Source of the DNA: an uncultured Bacteroidales bacterium
GTDB taxonomy: Bacteria; Bacteroidota; Bacteroidia; Bacteroidales; Bacteroidaceae
Direction: 5' to 3'
DNA length: 34,930 nucleotides
Assembly: GCA_902783885.1 (NCBI GenBank)
Contig: CACZSQ010000034.1
Coordinates: 1-34,930, forward strand
Shown here: positions 13,863 to 22,436 of the stretch, in pieces
How the letters are laid out: every line of letters begins with the position of its first letter
How positions within the stretch are numbered: position 1 is the stretch's first letter
Made by a program: the position numbers and the translations under genes
Notes under the pieces: model-generated
Databases searched by the model: none
Seen by the model: only the letters and a program-made list of their open reading frames with translations
What the model was told of the DNA's origin: nothing

Positions 13863-13983
13863 AGTTTAATGTTTAAAGTTTAAAGTTTAATGAAGAAACA
13901 AATGCTGTATCTCATGACATGCATCTCGCAAACATTATTCTTTAAACTTTAAACATCCCCAATTAAACTTTAAACATTAAACT
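13863..13983. repeat. Perfect 20-bp inverted repeat of TTTAAAGTTTAATG type between operon genes
   Basis: The arm at 13863-13882 is the exact reverse complement of 13964-13983, with an 81-nt loop that contains a third partial copy (near 13939-13955). It lies between the membrane protein gene and the first exbD, so it would be transcribed and could form a long AT-rich hairpin. Confidence 0.8.
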
Positions 13984-13994
13984 TTAAACCAATT

Positions 13995-14582
13995 ATGGCT
14001 AGAAAGAAAAAGAAAGTGCCTGGCTTGAACTCGAGCTCAACAGCGGACATCTCTTTCATTCTGCTCATCTTCTTTTTGGTGACCACCTCTATGGACACCG
14101 ATATGGGTTTGGCTCGTCGCCTGCCCCAGCCTCCTGAAAAGGACCAGGAAGATGCTCAGATTGATGTGAAGGAACGCAATGTGCTCAATGTGCGCCTCAA
14201 TGCTGCCGGCTATCTGATGGTCAACCATGATTTCATCGATGTTGCCCAGCTTCGTGCCCGCGCTAAGGAGTTCATCCAGAACAAGAATAACAATCCGAAG
14301 TTGCCAGAGCTCCACGCCAAGCAAATCGATCTGTTGGGTACTTGCTATGTCACCGATAAGCATGTCATCTCTGTACAGACCGACCGTGGCACGCCCTACA
14401 ACATCTATTTCCAGGTACAGAACGAACTGGTTGCGGCTTACAATGAGCTGCGTGATGACCTCGCAATTGCTAAGTTCGGTCGTCCTTATGCCCGTTGCAG
14501 CGAGGATGAACAAGTGGCCATCCGCACTTACTATCCCCAGAAGATTTCTGAAGCCGAACCTAAAAACTATGGAGGAAACTAA
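13995..14582 (+). CDS. exbD: ExbD/TolR biopolymer transport protein, first copy
   Basis: A 195-residue ExbD-type protein with a short basic cytoplasmic start (MARKKKKVPGLNSSSTADI) and one membrane helix (about 20-38, FILLIFFLVTTSMDTDMG). TADISFILLIFFLVTTS contains the conserved proton-relay aspartate position. The periplasmic part ends in a long tail (to ISEAEPKNYGGN). It is followed two bases later by the second exbD. Paired exbD genes are normal in Bacteroidetes and probably give a heteromeric motor stator. Confidence 0.93.
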   Translation: MARKKKKVPGLNSSSTADISFILLIFFLVTTSMDTDMGLARRLPQPPEKDQEDAQIDVKERNVLNVRLNAAGYLMVNHDFIDVAQLRARAKEFIQNKNNNPKLPELHAKQIDLLGTCYVTDKHVISVQTDRGTPYNIYFQVQNELVAAYNELRDDLAIAKFGRPYARCSEDEQVAIRTYYPQKISEAEPKNYGGN

Positions 14583-14584
14583 TT

Positions 14585-15034
14585 ATGGCAAAGAAACAAG
14601 GACGCGAAATGCCTGAGATGAACACTTCATCTCTCCCCGACTTGATTTTCACCATCCTGTTCTTCTTCATGATCGTTACTACAATGCGTGAGGTGACGCT
14701 CAAGGTGAAGTTCACGGTTCCTTCTGGTACGGAGCTTGAGAAACTGGAAAAGAAGTCGTGTGTATCATTTATCTATGTAGGCCCCCCCACGGATCAGTTG
14801 CGTGCTCAGATGGGTAGTGGAACCCGTATCCAGCTCAACGACCGCTATGCTGAGCCTCGCGAGGTGATGGACTTCGTTGCTCAGGAACGCACAACGATGT
14901 CTGACCCTGCTTCGCAGGTGATGTCTATGAAGATTGACCAGCATACTCAGATGGGTATTATCACCGATATCAAGGAGGTGCTGCGTAAGTCTTGGGCGTT
15001 GAAGATCAACTATTCGGCAACCCGCCGCAATTGA
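14585..15034 (+). CDS. exbD: ExbD/TolR biopolymer transport protein, second copy
   Basis: A 149-residue ExbD-type protein: cytoplasmic start (MAKKQGREMPEMNTSSLPD), one helix (about 19-36, LIFTILFFFMIVTTMREV) with the conserved Asp in SLPDLIFT, and a periplasmic domain ending in EVLRKSWALKINYSATRRN. It starts 2 bp after the stop of the first exbD, and an intrinsic terminator follows it, so it closes the operon. Confidence 0.93.
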   Translation: MAKKQGREMPEMNTSSLPDLIFTILFFFMIVTTMREVTLKVKFTVPSGTELEKLEKKSCVSFIYVGPPTDQLRAQMGSGTRIQLNDRYAEPREVMDFVAQERTTMSDPASQVMSMKIDQHTQMGIITDIKEVLRKSWALKINYSATRRN

Positions 15035-15055
15035 TTCAACCCATAACCTCTTTTC

Positions 15056-15095
15056 AAGGAGGCTGTGTCGTAAAAGACATAGCCTCCTTTCTCTT
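15056..15095 (+). terminator. Intrinsic terminator of the exbB-exbD operon
   Basis: aaggaggctgtgtc (15056-15069) pairs with gacatagcctcctt (15076-15089) with one G-T pair, then TTCTCTTT. The ggaggctg core resembles the tonB terminator. Confidence 0.85.
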
Positions 15096-15154
15096 TCACA
15101 GGCAAATGTCTCAAACTTTTCAGTGTCTTTTGTGGGGGTTTCCCAAAGAATCAT

Positions 15155-15162
15155 TATCTTTG
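15155..15162 (+). promoter_or_regulatory. -7 box (TATCTTTG) of the ATPase gene
   Basis: TATCTTTG, with a TTTTG 22 bp upstream (15128-15132). It lies 80 bp before the chosen ATG at 15242, so the longer open frame starting at 15188 is possible but less like the family. Confidence 0.65.
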
Positions 15163-15241
15163 CAGCGCAAATGGCTTCCGAGACTGGATGCTATCTCTAC
15201 GATTGCATACCAACTGCTGCCCTAAGTTTGGAAATAGGCCG

Positions 15242-16018
15242 ATGACCTACGAATTACATAATCTCTCAACTGGCTACTACGGGCGCCGTAAGACTCATGT
15301 GGTAGCTCATGCTATCTCCGCGCGTCTCGAAGAAGGGTGCCTCACCTGCCTGCTGGGTCCCAATGGGGCTGGCAAAAGTACGCTGCTACGCACGTTGGCC
15401 AACTTTCAACCGGCCCTTGAGGGGCGGTTGTTATTGGACGGCAAGCGCTTGGAGTCTTACTCTTCTAAGGAGATTGCTCAGCGCATCGGCGTTGTTCTGA
15501 CTGAGCGTCCCAATGTAGGAGACATGACGGTGGAAGAGCTGGTGGCTATGGGGCGCAGCCCTTACACGGGCTTTTGGGGCGGATTGCAGGCTGAGGACCG
15601 TGCAGCGGTTGATGAGGCTATCGGTCTCGCCGGTATTGAGTCCTTGCGCCGTCGCCGTGTTCAATCTCTCTCTGATGGTGAGCGCCAGAAAACGATGATT
15701 GCCAAAGTGCTCGCACAACAGACACCTATCGTTTTTCTTGATGAGCCGACCGCGTTTCTCGATTTCCCCTCTAAGGCGGAGATGCTCATCTTGCTGAGGC
15801 GACTGGCGCATGAGATGCAAAAGACTATCTTCCTGTCCACTCATGACATTGAGATGGCACTGCAAACAGCGGATTTGCTGTGGCTGTTGGATAAGGGCTC
15901 CTTGGAGATTGGGACACCGCAGGCTCTTGCCGAAGATGGTGCTTTATCGCGTTTCTTTTCTGGACCCGAAATTCGTTTTGACGCTTCAAACCTTCGTTTT
16001 CATATTCACACATCATAA
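15242..16018 (+). CDS. FecE/BtuD-type ABC transporter ATP-binding protein
   Basis: A 258-residue ATPase of the family that powers import of iron-siderophore, haem or cobalamin. Walker A is in LLGPNGAGKSTLLRTLANF, the signature in QSLSDGERQKTMIAKVLAQQ, Walker B in PIVFLDEPTAFLDF and the H-switch in IFLSTHDIEMAL. The Q-loop region is VVLTERPNVGDMTVEELVAMG, with TER instead of the usual Q-containing motif. The start at 15242 gives MTYELHNLSTGYYGRR, which fits the family. No permease or binding-protein gene is adjacent, so its partners must lie elsewhere. It probably shares a transcript with the next gene, whose start is 12 bp away. Confidence 0.88.
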   Translation: MTYELHNLSTGYYGRRKTHVVAHAISARLEEGCLTCLLGPNGAGKSTLLRTLANFQPALEGRLLLDGKRLESYSSKEIAQRIGVVLTERPNVGDMTVEELVAMGRSPYTGFWGGLQAEDRAAVDEAIGLAGIESLRRRRVQSLSDGERQKTMIAKVLAQQTPIVFLDEPTAFLDFPSKAEMLILLRRLAHEMQKTIFLSTHDIEMALQTADLLWLLDKGSLEIGTPQALAEDGALSRFFSGPEIRFDASNLRFHIHTS

Positions 16019-16030
16019 ATAGTTATTCTC

Positions 16031-19000
16031 GTGAAACAGTTTACTAACACACATCTTTTTTTCTGCTTTTTGTTTGCCTTTGCAGCCAATGCTGGCGTGC
16101 TGGCTCAGACGAATGTAAGCGACCTCTTTCTCAATAACTGGGGATTCGACGCATATATCAATTATGATCAGGCCGCCCAAGGTAATGTCGGCCAGGAAAT
16201 CCTCGATCCGGAAGGATGGACCAAGGAGCATACCGTCGATTACACGGTTGTCGGCACTTATGCTTTCGGAACATCAAAAACTTTCAATACTTATGGTAAG
16301 GTGCCGGCAACGGGTCACGACGGTTCTGTCGGGTGCCTTGCATTCAGTACAGGATGGTCGCAGAGTCTCCTATACTCGCAGACCATCACCTTGCCAGCAG
16401 GGACATATACGATTCAAAGTGCTTGGTGGAACGGAAGCAACCAGACAGCAGGTCGGAGTCTGGTGGGCTGGATACCCTCTTCGGGAACATCTACGATGTC
16501 CACATTAAACAGTTTCGCTAAGAATGCGTGGACGACCGATGAGCAGACTATTACGCTTACACGCAGTACTTCTGGTAAACTCCAGATTGGCTTCATGGCA
16601 GTAGATGGCGCATCAGGTAATACTTCCAAAGTGGTGCTTGACTATGTTAAAATACTCATGCCAGATGATGGCAAAGCCTTGAACCTCATTCGTACGCGCT
16701 TGAAAAGTGTTATCTCGAGTGCGAACAAGCTCTATGGAGAAGGTACAGGCATTGATGCGGAGAAGTTGAAGGCGCAAATTGATGCAGCCCAGGCAGCCTA
16801 TGACAATGAAGAGAGTGCCGCCACTACTTTAATGGACTGTTACAGGAACCTTACGAAGGCTAATGAGGACTATAGTATGGCCAATGCCTCCGAGGCAAAG
16901 CCTGTAGAGATTACCTCGAAATACCTGGTCAATAACGATTTCGAATCAGGTACTTCCGGTTGGTCGGTGAACAATCTTCAAACACAGACCAATACCTATT
17001 TCACGAGAAAGCATAGTACTGTCTATCTTGAAACATGGAAGGATCGTGGAAAAAAGATTGACGATGCCAGTGTCTCTCAGACCATCGCCCAACTGCCACG
17101 TGGCAAATACCGCCTGACTGCCCGGGGACTCCATATCCAGCAAAGCGGGTCGAACAGTGTTACCAATACAGGAGCAGCCCAAACAGGAGCTGTCCTTTTC
17201 GCGGGCAACTACGAGACTCCCATTACTTCCAACAAAGCCTATACACTTGATTTCTCTGTGGTGGATGATGAAGAAGATGTGGTCATAGGTGCTAAAGCCT
17301 CGAATGCGACTGGAAACTGGTTCTGCATAGATTATTTCCAACTTTATTATACAGGTAGAATTGACGCAACAGCCATTGCAACCAATCTGCAGCTCATGAT
17401 TGATGAACTGGAAGGTTATTTGTCAGCAGGCATTCAGAATAGTGTTCGTGCAGAGGTAACTCCTGTTCTTGAAACTGCAAAAGGAGTTGTCGGCGCTGAG
17501 CCCCTCGACGAGGCTGCGCTACAGACCTCTATTTCGGAGATGCAGGGAGCTTTGGAAAAGGCATCCGCATCGCTAAACTTATATGCAGGATTACGAGAAG
17601 ACATTACCTATGCCTATAAGGTGCTTGAATGGTGGAGGGATACACCCCTTAAAGCTACCGTATGGAAAAATCTGGAAGCAGCTATTGCAACAGCTGAAGG
17701 TCATGCCGTCAATTACGATTTAACAGCCACGCAAATCAAGAATGCTCGTACGGCATTAAGCAACCGTGTGAAAGCGGTAGATAAGAAGATTTATGAAAGC
17801 AATAATGCCGTGGGCGTCGGTGATGCACTTAACAATGTGGACAACCAATGGTGCTACCAGCGTAGCCTTCAGTCCAAACATTGGATATTGTTCTGGGACA
17901 AGGGATACGATTCCAAACCTTCCAGCATAGAATCCATTCTCGCAACTGCCGACAAAGTTTTTGAACTCTACGCTGACTCGTTGAAGTATATCACTATTGG
18001 TAAATCGAAGACCGATACTTATAAAATGTTTATTCGCCTGCGTTCCTCCGAGGAATGGGAAGCAAGTGGCAGCGGTATCGATGATCAGATTGGTCTGCTC
18101 ACCCTCTCGCGCTGGGCCTACACCTCTCGTGACGGTCAGACGATGGCACACGAGATAGGGCACTGCTTCCAGTATCAGGTACATTGTGATAATGGTGATT
18201 GGAACGGTTGGATGTACAACTGGGGCTTGTCCTCTTACAATGTCTTTTGGGAGATGTGTGCCCAGTGGCAGGCATACAAATACTATCCTGATATGCAGTT
18301 TAACAACGAGTGGCTCAACAATACCCTCAACGGTCTGCACCGCCATCCCTTGAGCGTTGGCCTACGTTATAACAACTATTTCATACAGGATTATATGTGT
18401 CATCGCCATGGTATGGACTTCCTTGGCAGGTTGTGGAACAAGTCGTCTTATCCCGACGATCCGTTGCAGGCTTATATGCGTCTGACGATGACAGGCACCA
18501 CCGCACAGAAGCTGGCGCAACTCGGTGATGAGATGTGGGAATATGGAGCTCGTATGACGACCTTCGATATGGACCAGTTGCGTACACGTGGCGCTGGCAC
18601 TATCAACAGGCGCAGTCAGACAGCCCTCACGAAGGATGCCGAAGGCTATTGGTGGCCCACCGCTGCGAACTGCATCGAGAATTGGGGCAATAATGCTATC
18701 CGCTTGAACGTTCCTACTAATGCAAAGACAGTGTATGCCGACTTCCAGGGGAAGGCAGGCGCAGATGGTTATATAGATTATAATAAGGTGCGTGCTGGCT
18801 GGCGTGTGGGTTTCGTTGCTCTGCAGAAGGATGGCACACGAGTCTATAGCGACATCACAGCATCCAACTACCAGAACCCCAATCAGACCATTTCCTTTGA
18901 CTGCCCAGCCAACTGCTCAAACCTTTGGCTTGTCGTGTCAGGTGCTCCCACTACCTATTGGACTCGTGATTGGGTAGGCTGGGACGAGGAGGGGCAGACA

Positions 19001-19231
19001 GAACAATGGCCTTATCGTGTTCATTTCTACCAGACCAACGTCTATGGCCAGACCAATGACAATGGTTATCCTGTCGGCATTACAGATTTGGCTGATGAGG
19101 ATCAGGCAAACGCTAAGAGCGAGAACGTATATTCCATCACTGGAAGGATGATTCGTCAGGGAACCTCCTCATTGGAAGGACTGCCACGCGGTATCTACAT
19201 TGTTAAGGGGCAGAAGGTAATCGTACGATAG
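16031..19231 (+). CDS. Large secreted HEIGH-motif metallopeptidase-like protein with T9SS tail
   Basis: A 1066-residue exported protein with a GTG start and a signal peptide (to about residue 26, NAGVLAQ). Two galactose-binding-like beta modules (about 27-210 and 295-442) alternate with helical FIVAR-like spacers (about 215-290 and 445-600). A metallopeptidase-like domain (about 600-880) has HEIGH at 707-711 (QTMAHEIGHCFQYQV) and Glu741 in VFWEMCAQW, a possible third zinc ligand as in gluzincins; the surroundings recall the DUF6055 group. The last 34 residues (VYSITGRMIRQG, then LPRGIYIVKG) look like a type A T9SS sorting tail. It may be a surface glycan-directed or mucin-directed peptidase; the substrate is not known. 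The GTG start is the only one that keeps the signal peptide. Confidence 0.8.
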   Translation: MKQFTNTHLFFCFLFAFAANAGVLAQTNVSDLFLNNWGFDAYINYDQAAQGNVGQEILDPEGWTKEHTVDYTVVGTYAFGTSKTFNTYGKVPATGHDGSVGCLAFSTGWSQSLLYSQTITLPAGTYTIQSAWWNGSNQTAGRSLVGWIPSSGTSTMSTLNSFAKNAWTTDEQTITLTRSTSGKLQIGFMAVDGASGNTSKVVLDYVKILMPDDGKALNLIRTRLKSVISSANKLYGEGTGIDAEKLKAQIDAAQAAYDNEESAATTLMDCYRNLTKANEDYSMANASEAKPVEITSKYLVNNDFESGTSGWSVNNLQTQTNTYFTRKHSTVYLETWKDRGKKIDDASVSQTIAQLPRGKYRLTARGLHIQQSGSNSVTNTGAAQTGAVLFAGNYETPITSNKAYTLDFSVVDDEEDVVIGAKASNATGNWFCIDYFQLYYTGRIDATAIATNLQLMIDELEGYLSAGIQNSVRAEVTPVLETAKGVVGAEPLDEAALQTSISEMQGALEKASASLNLYAGLREDITYAYKVLEWWRDTPLKATVWKNLEAAIATAEGHAVNYDLTATQIKNARTALSNRVKAVDKKIYESNNAVGVGDALNNVDNQWCYQRSLQSKHWILFWDKGYDSKPSSIESILATADKVFELYADSLKYITIGKSKTDTYKMFIRLRSSEEWEASGSGIDDQIGLLTLSRWAYTSRDGQTMAHEIGHCFQYQVHCDNGDWNGWMYNWGLSSYNVFWEMCAQWQAYKYYPDMQFNNEWLNNTLNGLHRHPLSVGLRYNNYFIQDYMCHRHGMDFLGRLWNKSSYPDDPLQAYMRLTMTGTTAQKLAQLGDEMWEYGARMTTFDMDQLRTRGAGTINRRSQTALTKDAEGYWWPTAANCIENWGNNAIRLNVPTNAKTVYADFQGKAGADGYIDYNKVRAGWRVGFVALQKDGTRVYSDITASNYQNPNQTISFDCPANCSNLWLVVSGAPTTYWTRDWVGWDEEGQTEQWPYRVHFYQTNVYGQTNDNGYPVGITDLADEDQANAKSENVYSITGRMIRQGTSSLEGLPRGIYIVKGQKVIVR

Positions 19232-19243
19232 TCACGGACTCTG

Positions 19244-19337
19244 CGTACAACGAATCATACGAATCATGCGGATTGATCGAGCCCTCATTCGTGGGGCGTC
19301 AATTCGCATGATTCGTATGATTCGTATTATTCGTACG
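19244..19337. terminator. Long perfect 20-bp inverted repeat between convergent genes
   Basis: cgaatcatacgaatcatgcg (19251-19270) is the exact reverse complement of 19305-19324, with a 34-nt loop; cgtac (19244) and gtacg (19333) extend it after a bulge. It separates the convergent peptidase-like and rhaM genes and may terminate both transcripts, although no long T-run is present. Its arms are themselves made of the repeated word gaatcatac. Confidence 0.6.
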
Positions 19338-19348
19338 GAGGACGGCTT

Positions 19349-19663
19349 TCAATCAAGATGGAAAACCTCTCTGAGAGGAATTGTGACAGGACTGTTGTCG
19401 GGATTTGTCTCCATGATGTCTTTCATGTAGTCCCACCAGCGCTTCGTGGTCTCGTCTGCACCCATATCCTGTGAGCTTTGCTCCCCTTCAATCTCCTGAT
19501 ACCCGAAAAGAATGTTTGTATCTCGGTCCCAGTAAATGCTGTAATTGCCGACACCGGCATCCTTGATTCCTTTTTTCAGTTCTGGCCATAAGGCAGCGTG
19601 CCGGCGTTCATACTCTTCTTCGAAGCCTGGTTTAAGGTACATTTTAAAAGCAAAACGTTTCAT
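19349..19663 (-). CDS. rhaM: L-rhamnose mutarotase
   Basis: A 104-residue member of the RhaM family, which interconverts the alpha and beta anomers of L-rhamnose. It starts MKRFAFKMYLKPGFEEEYE and has RRHAALWPEL with the conserved His, YSIYWDRDTNILFGYQEIEG and the closing PLREVFHLD. The length is exactly that of the family. It stands alone with its own -7 box; the rest of rhamnose catabolism is not in the window, but the pectin-degrading genes nearby would release rhamnose. Confidence 0.93.
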   Translation of the reverse strand: MKRFAFKMYLKPGFEEEYERRHAALWPELKKGIKDAGVGNYSIYWDRDTNILFGYQEIEGEQSSQDMGADETTKRWWDYMKDIMETNPDNSPVTIPLREVFHLD

Positions 19664-19691
19664 TTTTTGTTTTATTTATCAGTTGACGTGA

Positions 19692-19699
19692 CAAAAGTA
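19692..19699 (-). promoter_or_regulatory. -7 box (TACTTTTG) of rhaM
   Basis: TACTTTTG on the minus strand, 28 bp before the rhaM ATG. Confidence 0.65.
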
Positions 19700-19848
19700 C
19701 ACAAAAACTTATGAAAATAGATGGCTCCTTGACAACTTTTCTCTTGGAAATGTTTTAAAAAGTTCCAAATGAGCATATTATTAGCAGAAAATAGATAACA
19801 ATATGTTATTTTGGCCCGTAAAACAAACCTCGGTCAATTGGAATCATG

Positions 19849-19856
19849 TATCTTTG
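19849..19856 (+). promoter_or_regulatory. -7 box (TATCTTTG) of the short AraC gene
   Basis: TATCTTTG on the plus strand, 60 bp before the ATG at 19917. It shows the gene keeps its own promoter despite lacking the usual N-terminal domain. Confidence 0.6.
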
Positions 19857-19916
19857 CAGCGCAAGGTGAAAGAATCACCTCAAACAACACATTATTCACA
19901 AATTAGGTCATATCGT

Positions 19917-20264
19917 ATGCCTGAGACCACTATTCATCAACAACATCAGAAAATCAACTTGCAGGCTTTCATGGAGAAGAACTTCAGGTGCGACATGTCT
20001 ATGAGTGAATTTGCTACTTCCTCTGGACGAAGCCTCTCCACCTTCAAGCGTGATTTCAAGAAGATGAGCCCGCTCTCTCCTGAGCGATGGCTCACAAATC
20101 GTCGTTTGCTTGAAGCATTTGAGCTTTTGAGGCACGGACGTCGTGTATCGGATGCCTGCTTCGATGTCGGCTTCAAGAATGTGTCCCATTTCTCCGCCAT
20201 CTTCAAGAAGAAATTCGGGATTACCCCTGGCGAGGCACGCAAGGGTAAGGAACCTGTCCAATAA
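19917..20264 (+). CDS. AraC-family regulator reduced to its DNA-binding domain
   Basis: A 115-residue protein that is almost only the double helix-turn-helix of AraC regulators (about 28-110): MSMSEFATSSGRSLSTFKRD, WLTNRRLLEAFELLRHG and VSDACFDVGFKNVSHFSAIF, ending FKKKFGITPGEARKG. Full-length relatives usually have around 150-200 more residues at the N-terminus for ligand binding. Here a promoter lies 60 bp upstream of the ATG, so the missing part is not just outside a mis-set start. The longer frame from 19803 begins upstream of the -7 box and is rejected. It stands divergent from rhaM, which makes regulation of rhamnose or pectin genes possible but unproven. Confidence 0.85.
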   Translation: MPETTIHQQHQKINLQAFMEKNFRCDMSMSEFATSSGRSLSTFKRDFKKMSPLSPERWLTNRRLLEAFELLRHGRRVSDACFDVGFKNVSHFSAIFKKKFGITPGEARKGKEPVQ

Positions 20265-20269
20265 GAGGA

Positions 20270-22342
20270 TTACAGATTAATAACTCGGTCACCACATTGG
20301 TGACTGAGTTCTTTTTGTATGGTCTGTTGCTCCATGAACTGGCGCATGAGCTCATCAGCTCTATGTTGGTCTTTTTGTATTTCAGGATCGCCCATCTGTT
20401 GCATGAGGGATCGCAACTGTGCCCTCACAATGGCCAACTTGTAAGCTATCATCAGCTGTGGCATCAATTCCACCAGACGTTCTTCTTCGGGTTTCACGGG
20501 AATACCTTTCTCGTGAATCTTGCTCAGTGCTTCCGGGTCATGAGCCAATTCGTTGGCTAAATTGGCAATCTCCATATCGGGGTGATTCTCGAAGTAGCGG
20601 TCGCAGCGGAATCCGTCTTCCTGATAATGCTGTAAAGCTTCATCAAGAATACGGCGATGTAGCGGATTCCGCAGTTGGAGTCCATCGTTAGCTAAAGCAT
20701 ACGATACATATTCTGCGACCTTCAAAGCACGCTCCTGACCAGCCTCCTCATCCTCTATCTGGCACATTACTTTCTCACCATGGCGTACCACTACTTGAAT
20801 AAGTTGCCGCTCGATACCGATAATCTTCTCGTCTTCGTGTGAACGACTCGGTTGTAAATGAAGCTCAGCGGGGCTGTGCGTTTCTTGTTCGAAAACTTCG
20901 GGTGGAATATCTGTAGGGGGTAGGGGAGTACTGTCTTGAGAGTCGGTCGCAGAGGTTTCCTTCTGACTGTTTTGTTCGTTCGTGTTGTTGGCATTACGTT
21001 CACGATCACGCTCCTTTTGTCGTTCATCCCTCATCCGTTTGCGGACCTTGGCAACGGCCGACGTGATGATGCGCTCCTCGATGGAGAGCATCTGAGAAGT
21101 CTCCTTGATATAAAAGGTGCGCGTGATTTCATCGGGGATAACGGCCAGACTATCCACGATATTGTTCACCAGGCGTGAGAGTTTGATAGGGTCTCCTTGC
21201 GCCTCGTTCAATAGCAAGTCTGTCTTGAAGCGGATGAAATCCACCTGATGATCGGTCAGGTATTCTTGGTATTCGGTGGCCGTGTGCTTTCGTGCAAAAC
21301 TGTCTGGGTCATCACCATCGGGCAGCAGCAGCAGTCGCACCGTCATGCCCTCTGCCAGCAGCATATCGATGCCTCGTTGCGAGGCTTTGATGCCGGCAGC
21401 ATCGCCGTCGTAGATGACTGTGATGTTCTCGGTGAAACGATGAATCAGTCTGATCTGTTCATGTGTCAGTGCCGTACCGCTACTGGCCACCACATTCTCT
21501 ACGCCTTGTTGGTGCATCGCCATCACATCGGTGTAGCCTTCCACGAGGTAGCAGAGGTCTTGTTTCACGATGGCTTGTTTGGCGAAGAACAGACCGTAAA
21601 GCTCACGTTTCTTGGAATAGATGACGCTTTCAGGTGAGTTCTGGTATTTTACCTGAACGCCTTTGGTGCGGCTGTCCAGTACACGCCCTCCAAACCCAAC
21701 GACTTTGCCTGAGATGGTGTGAATCGGGAAGATGACACGGTTTCGGAAACGGTCATAGGTTTTGCCCGCCTCATTGCGGATGCAGAGTCCTGTCTTCAGC
21801 AGGTAATCCTCATTATAGCCTGCAGCTTTGCCCGCCTGCCATTGAGCATCATATTTATCGGGGCAATAACCTAATTGGAACTTCTTGATTAAGTCGTCAC
21901 GAAAGCCGCGCTGACGGAAATATGCCAATCCGATAGTACGGCCATCTACTGTGTCGTTCATCTGCTCTTGAAACCACTCGTTGGCCCATTCGTTGACCAC
22001 AAACATACTTTCGCGCTCGCTCTGCTCTGCCTTTTCCTCATCTGTCTGTTCGCGTTCTTTGATTTCGATGTGGTACTTCTTGGCCAGGTAGCGCAGTGCA
22101 TCGGGATAGCTCAGCTGCTCGTGCTCCATGATGAAGTGCACGGGTGTGCCGCCTTTGCCACAAGCAAAACACTTGCAGATATTCTTCGACGGCGACACCA
22201 TGAATGACGGCGTACGGTCATCGTGGAATGGGCACAGCCCCTTCAAGTTCGCTCCCGCGCGCTTTAAGGTCACAAAGTCAGAGACGACATCCACGATGTT
22301 CGCCGCGTCCAAAATTCTATCAACCGTCTGCCTGTCAATCAT
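20270..22342 (-). CDS. dnaG: DNA primase
   Basis: A 690-residue primase that makes RNA primers at the replication fork. The N-terminal zinc-binding domain (about 35-65) has LCPFHDDRTPSFMVSP and CKCFACGKGG. The catalytic core and Toprim (about 125-370) show FRNRVIFPIHTISGKVVGFG, YLVEGYTDVMAMHQQG and VIYDGDAAGIKAS with the metal-binding Asp residues. A polar low-complexity linker (about 435-500, ERNANNTNEQNSQKET) leads to the helical DnaB-binding C-terminus. The final codons contain the terminator of the convergent AraC gene. Normal length for Bacteroidetes. Confidence 0.97.
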   Translation of the reverse strand: MIDRQTVDRILDAANIVDVVSDFVTLKRAGANLKGLCPFHDDRTPSFMVSPSKNICKCFACGKGGTPVHFIMEHEQLSYPDALRYLAKKYHIEIKEREQTDEEKAEQSERESMFVVNEWANEWFQEQMNDTVDGRTIGLAYFRQRGFRDDLIKKFQLGYCPDKYDAQWQAGKAAGYNEDYLLKTGLCIRNEAGKTYDRFRNRVIFPIHTISGKVVGFGGRVLDSRTKGVQVKYQNSPESVIYSKKRELYGLFFAKQAIVKQDLCYLVEGYTDVMAMHQQGVENVVASSGTALTHEQIRLIHRFTENITVIYDGDAAGIKASQRGIDMLLAEGMTVRLLLLPDGDDPDSFARKHTATEYQEYLTDHQVDFIRFKTDLLLNEAQGDPIKLSRLVNNIVDSLAVIPDEITRTFYIKETSQMLSIEERIITSAVAKVRKRMRDERQKERDRERNANNTNEQNSQKETSATDSQDSTPLPPTDIPPEVFEQETHSPAELHLQPSRSHEDEKIIGIERQLIQVVVRHGEKVMCQIEDEEAGQERALKVAEYVSYALANDGLQLRNPLHRRILDEALQHYQEDGFRCDRYFENHPDMEIANLANELAHDPEALSKIHEKGIPVKPEEERLVELMPQLMIAYKLAIVRAQLRSLMQQMGDPEIQKDQHRADELMRQFMEQQTIQKELSHQCGDRVINL
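20282..20316 (+). terminator. Terminator of the AraC gene inside the dnaG coding sequence
   Basis: aactcggtcacc (20282-20293) pairs with ggtgactgagtt (20299-20310) across a 5-nt loop with one G-T pair, followed by CTTTTT. It lies wholly within dnaG and encodes, on the other strand, the residues KELSHQCGDRVI near the primase C-terminus. Confidence 0.85.
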
Positions 22343-22436
22343 TCCTCATTCCTCATTCTTCATTCCTCATTCTTCATTCTTCATTCCTCATTCTTCATTC
22401 CTCACTTTTCATTCCTCATTCTTCATTCTTCATTTA
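22341..22436. repeat. CATTCYT heptamer tandem repeat between dnaG and GH105 gene
   Basis: About twelve 7-bp units of cattcct/cattctt, with one cacttttcatt interruption, fill the whole gap before the dnaG start. The period of 7 is not a multiple of 3. Confidence 0.85.

Noticed and set aside
15163..15241. Cobalamin or other riboswitch in front of the FecE-type ATPase
   Set aside because: The 79-nt leader is too short and has no B12-box or similar conserved motif.
22341..22436. Tandem repeat that might suggest a CRISPR array
   Set aside because: The unit is only 7 bp and contiguous, with no unique spacers and no cas genes nearby.
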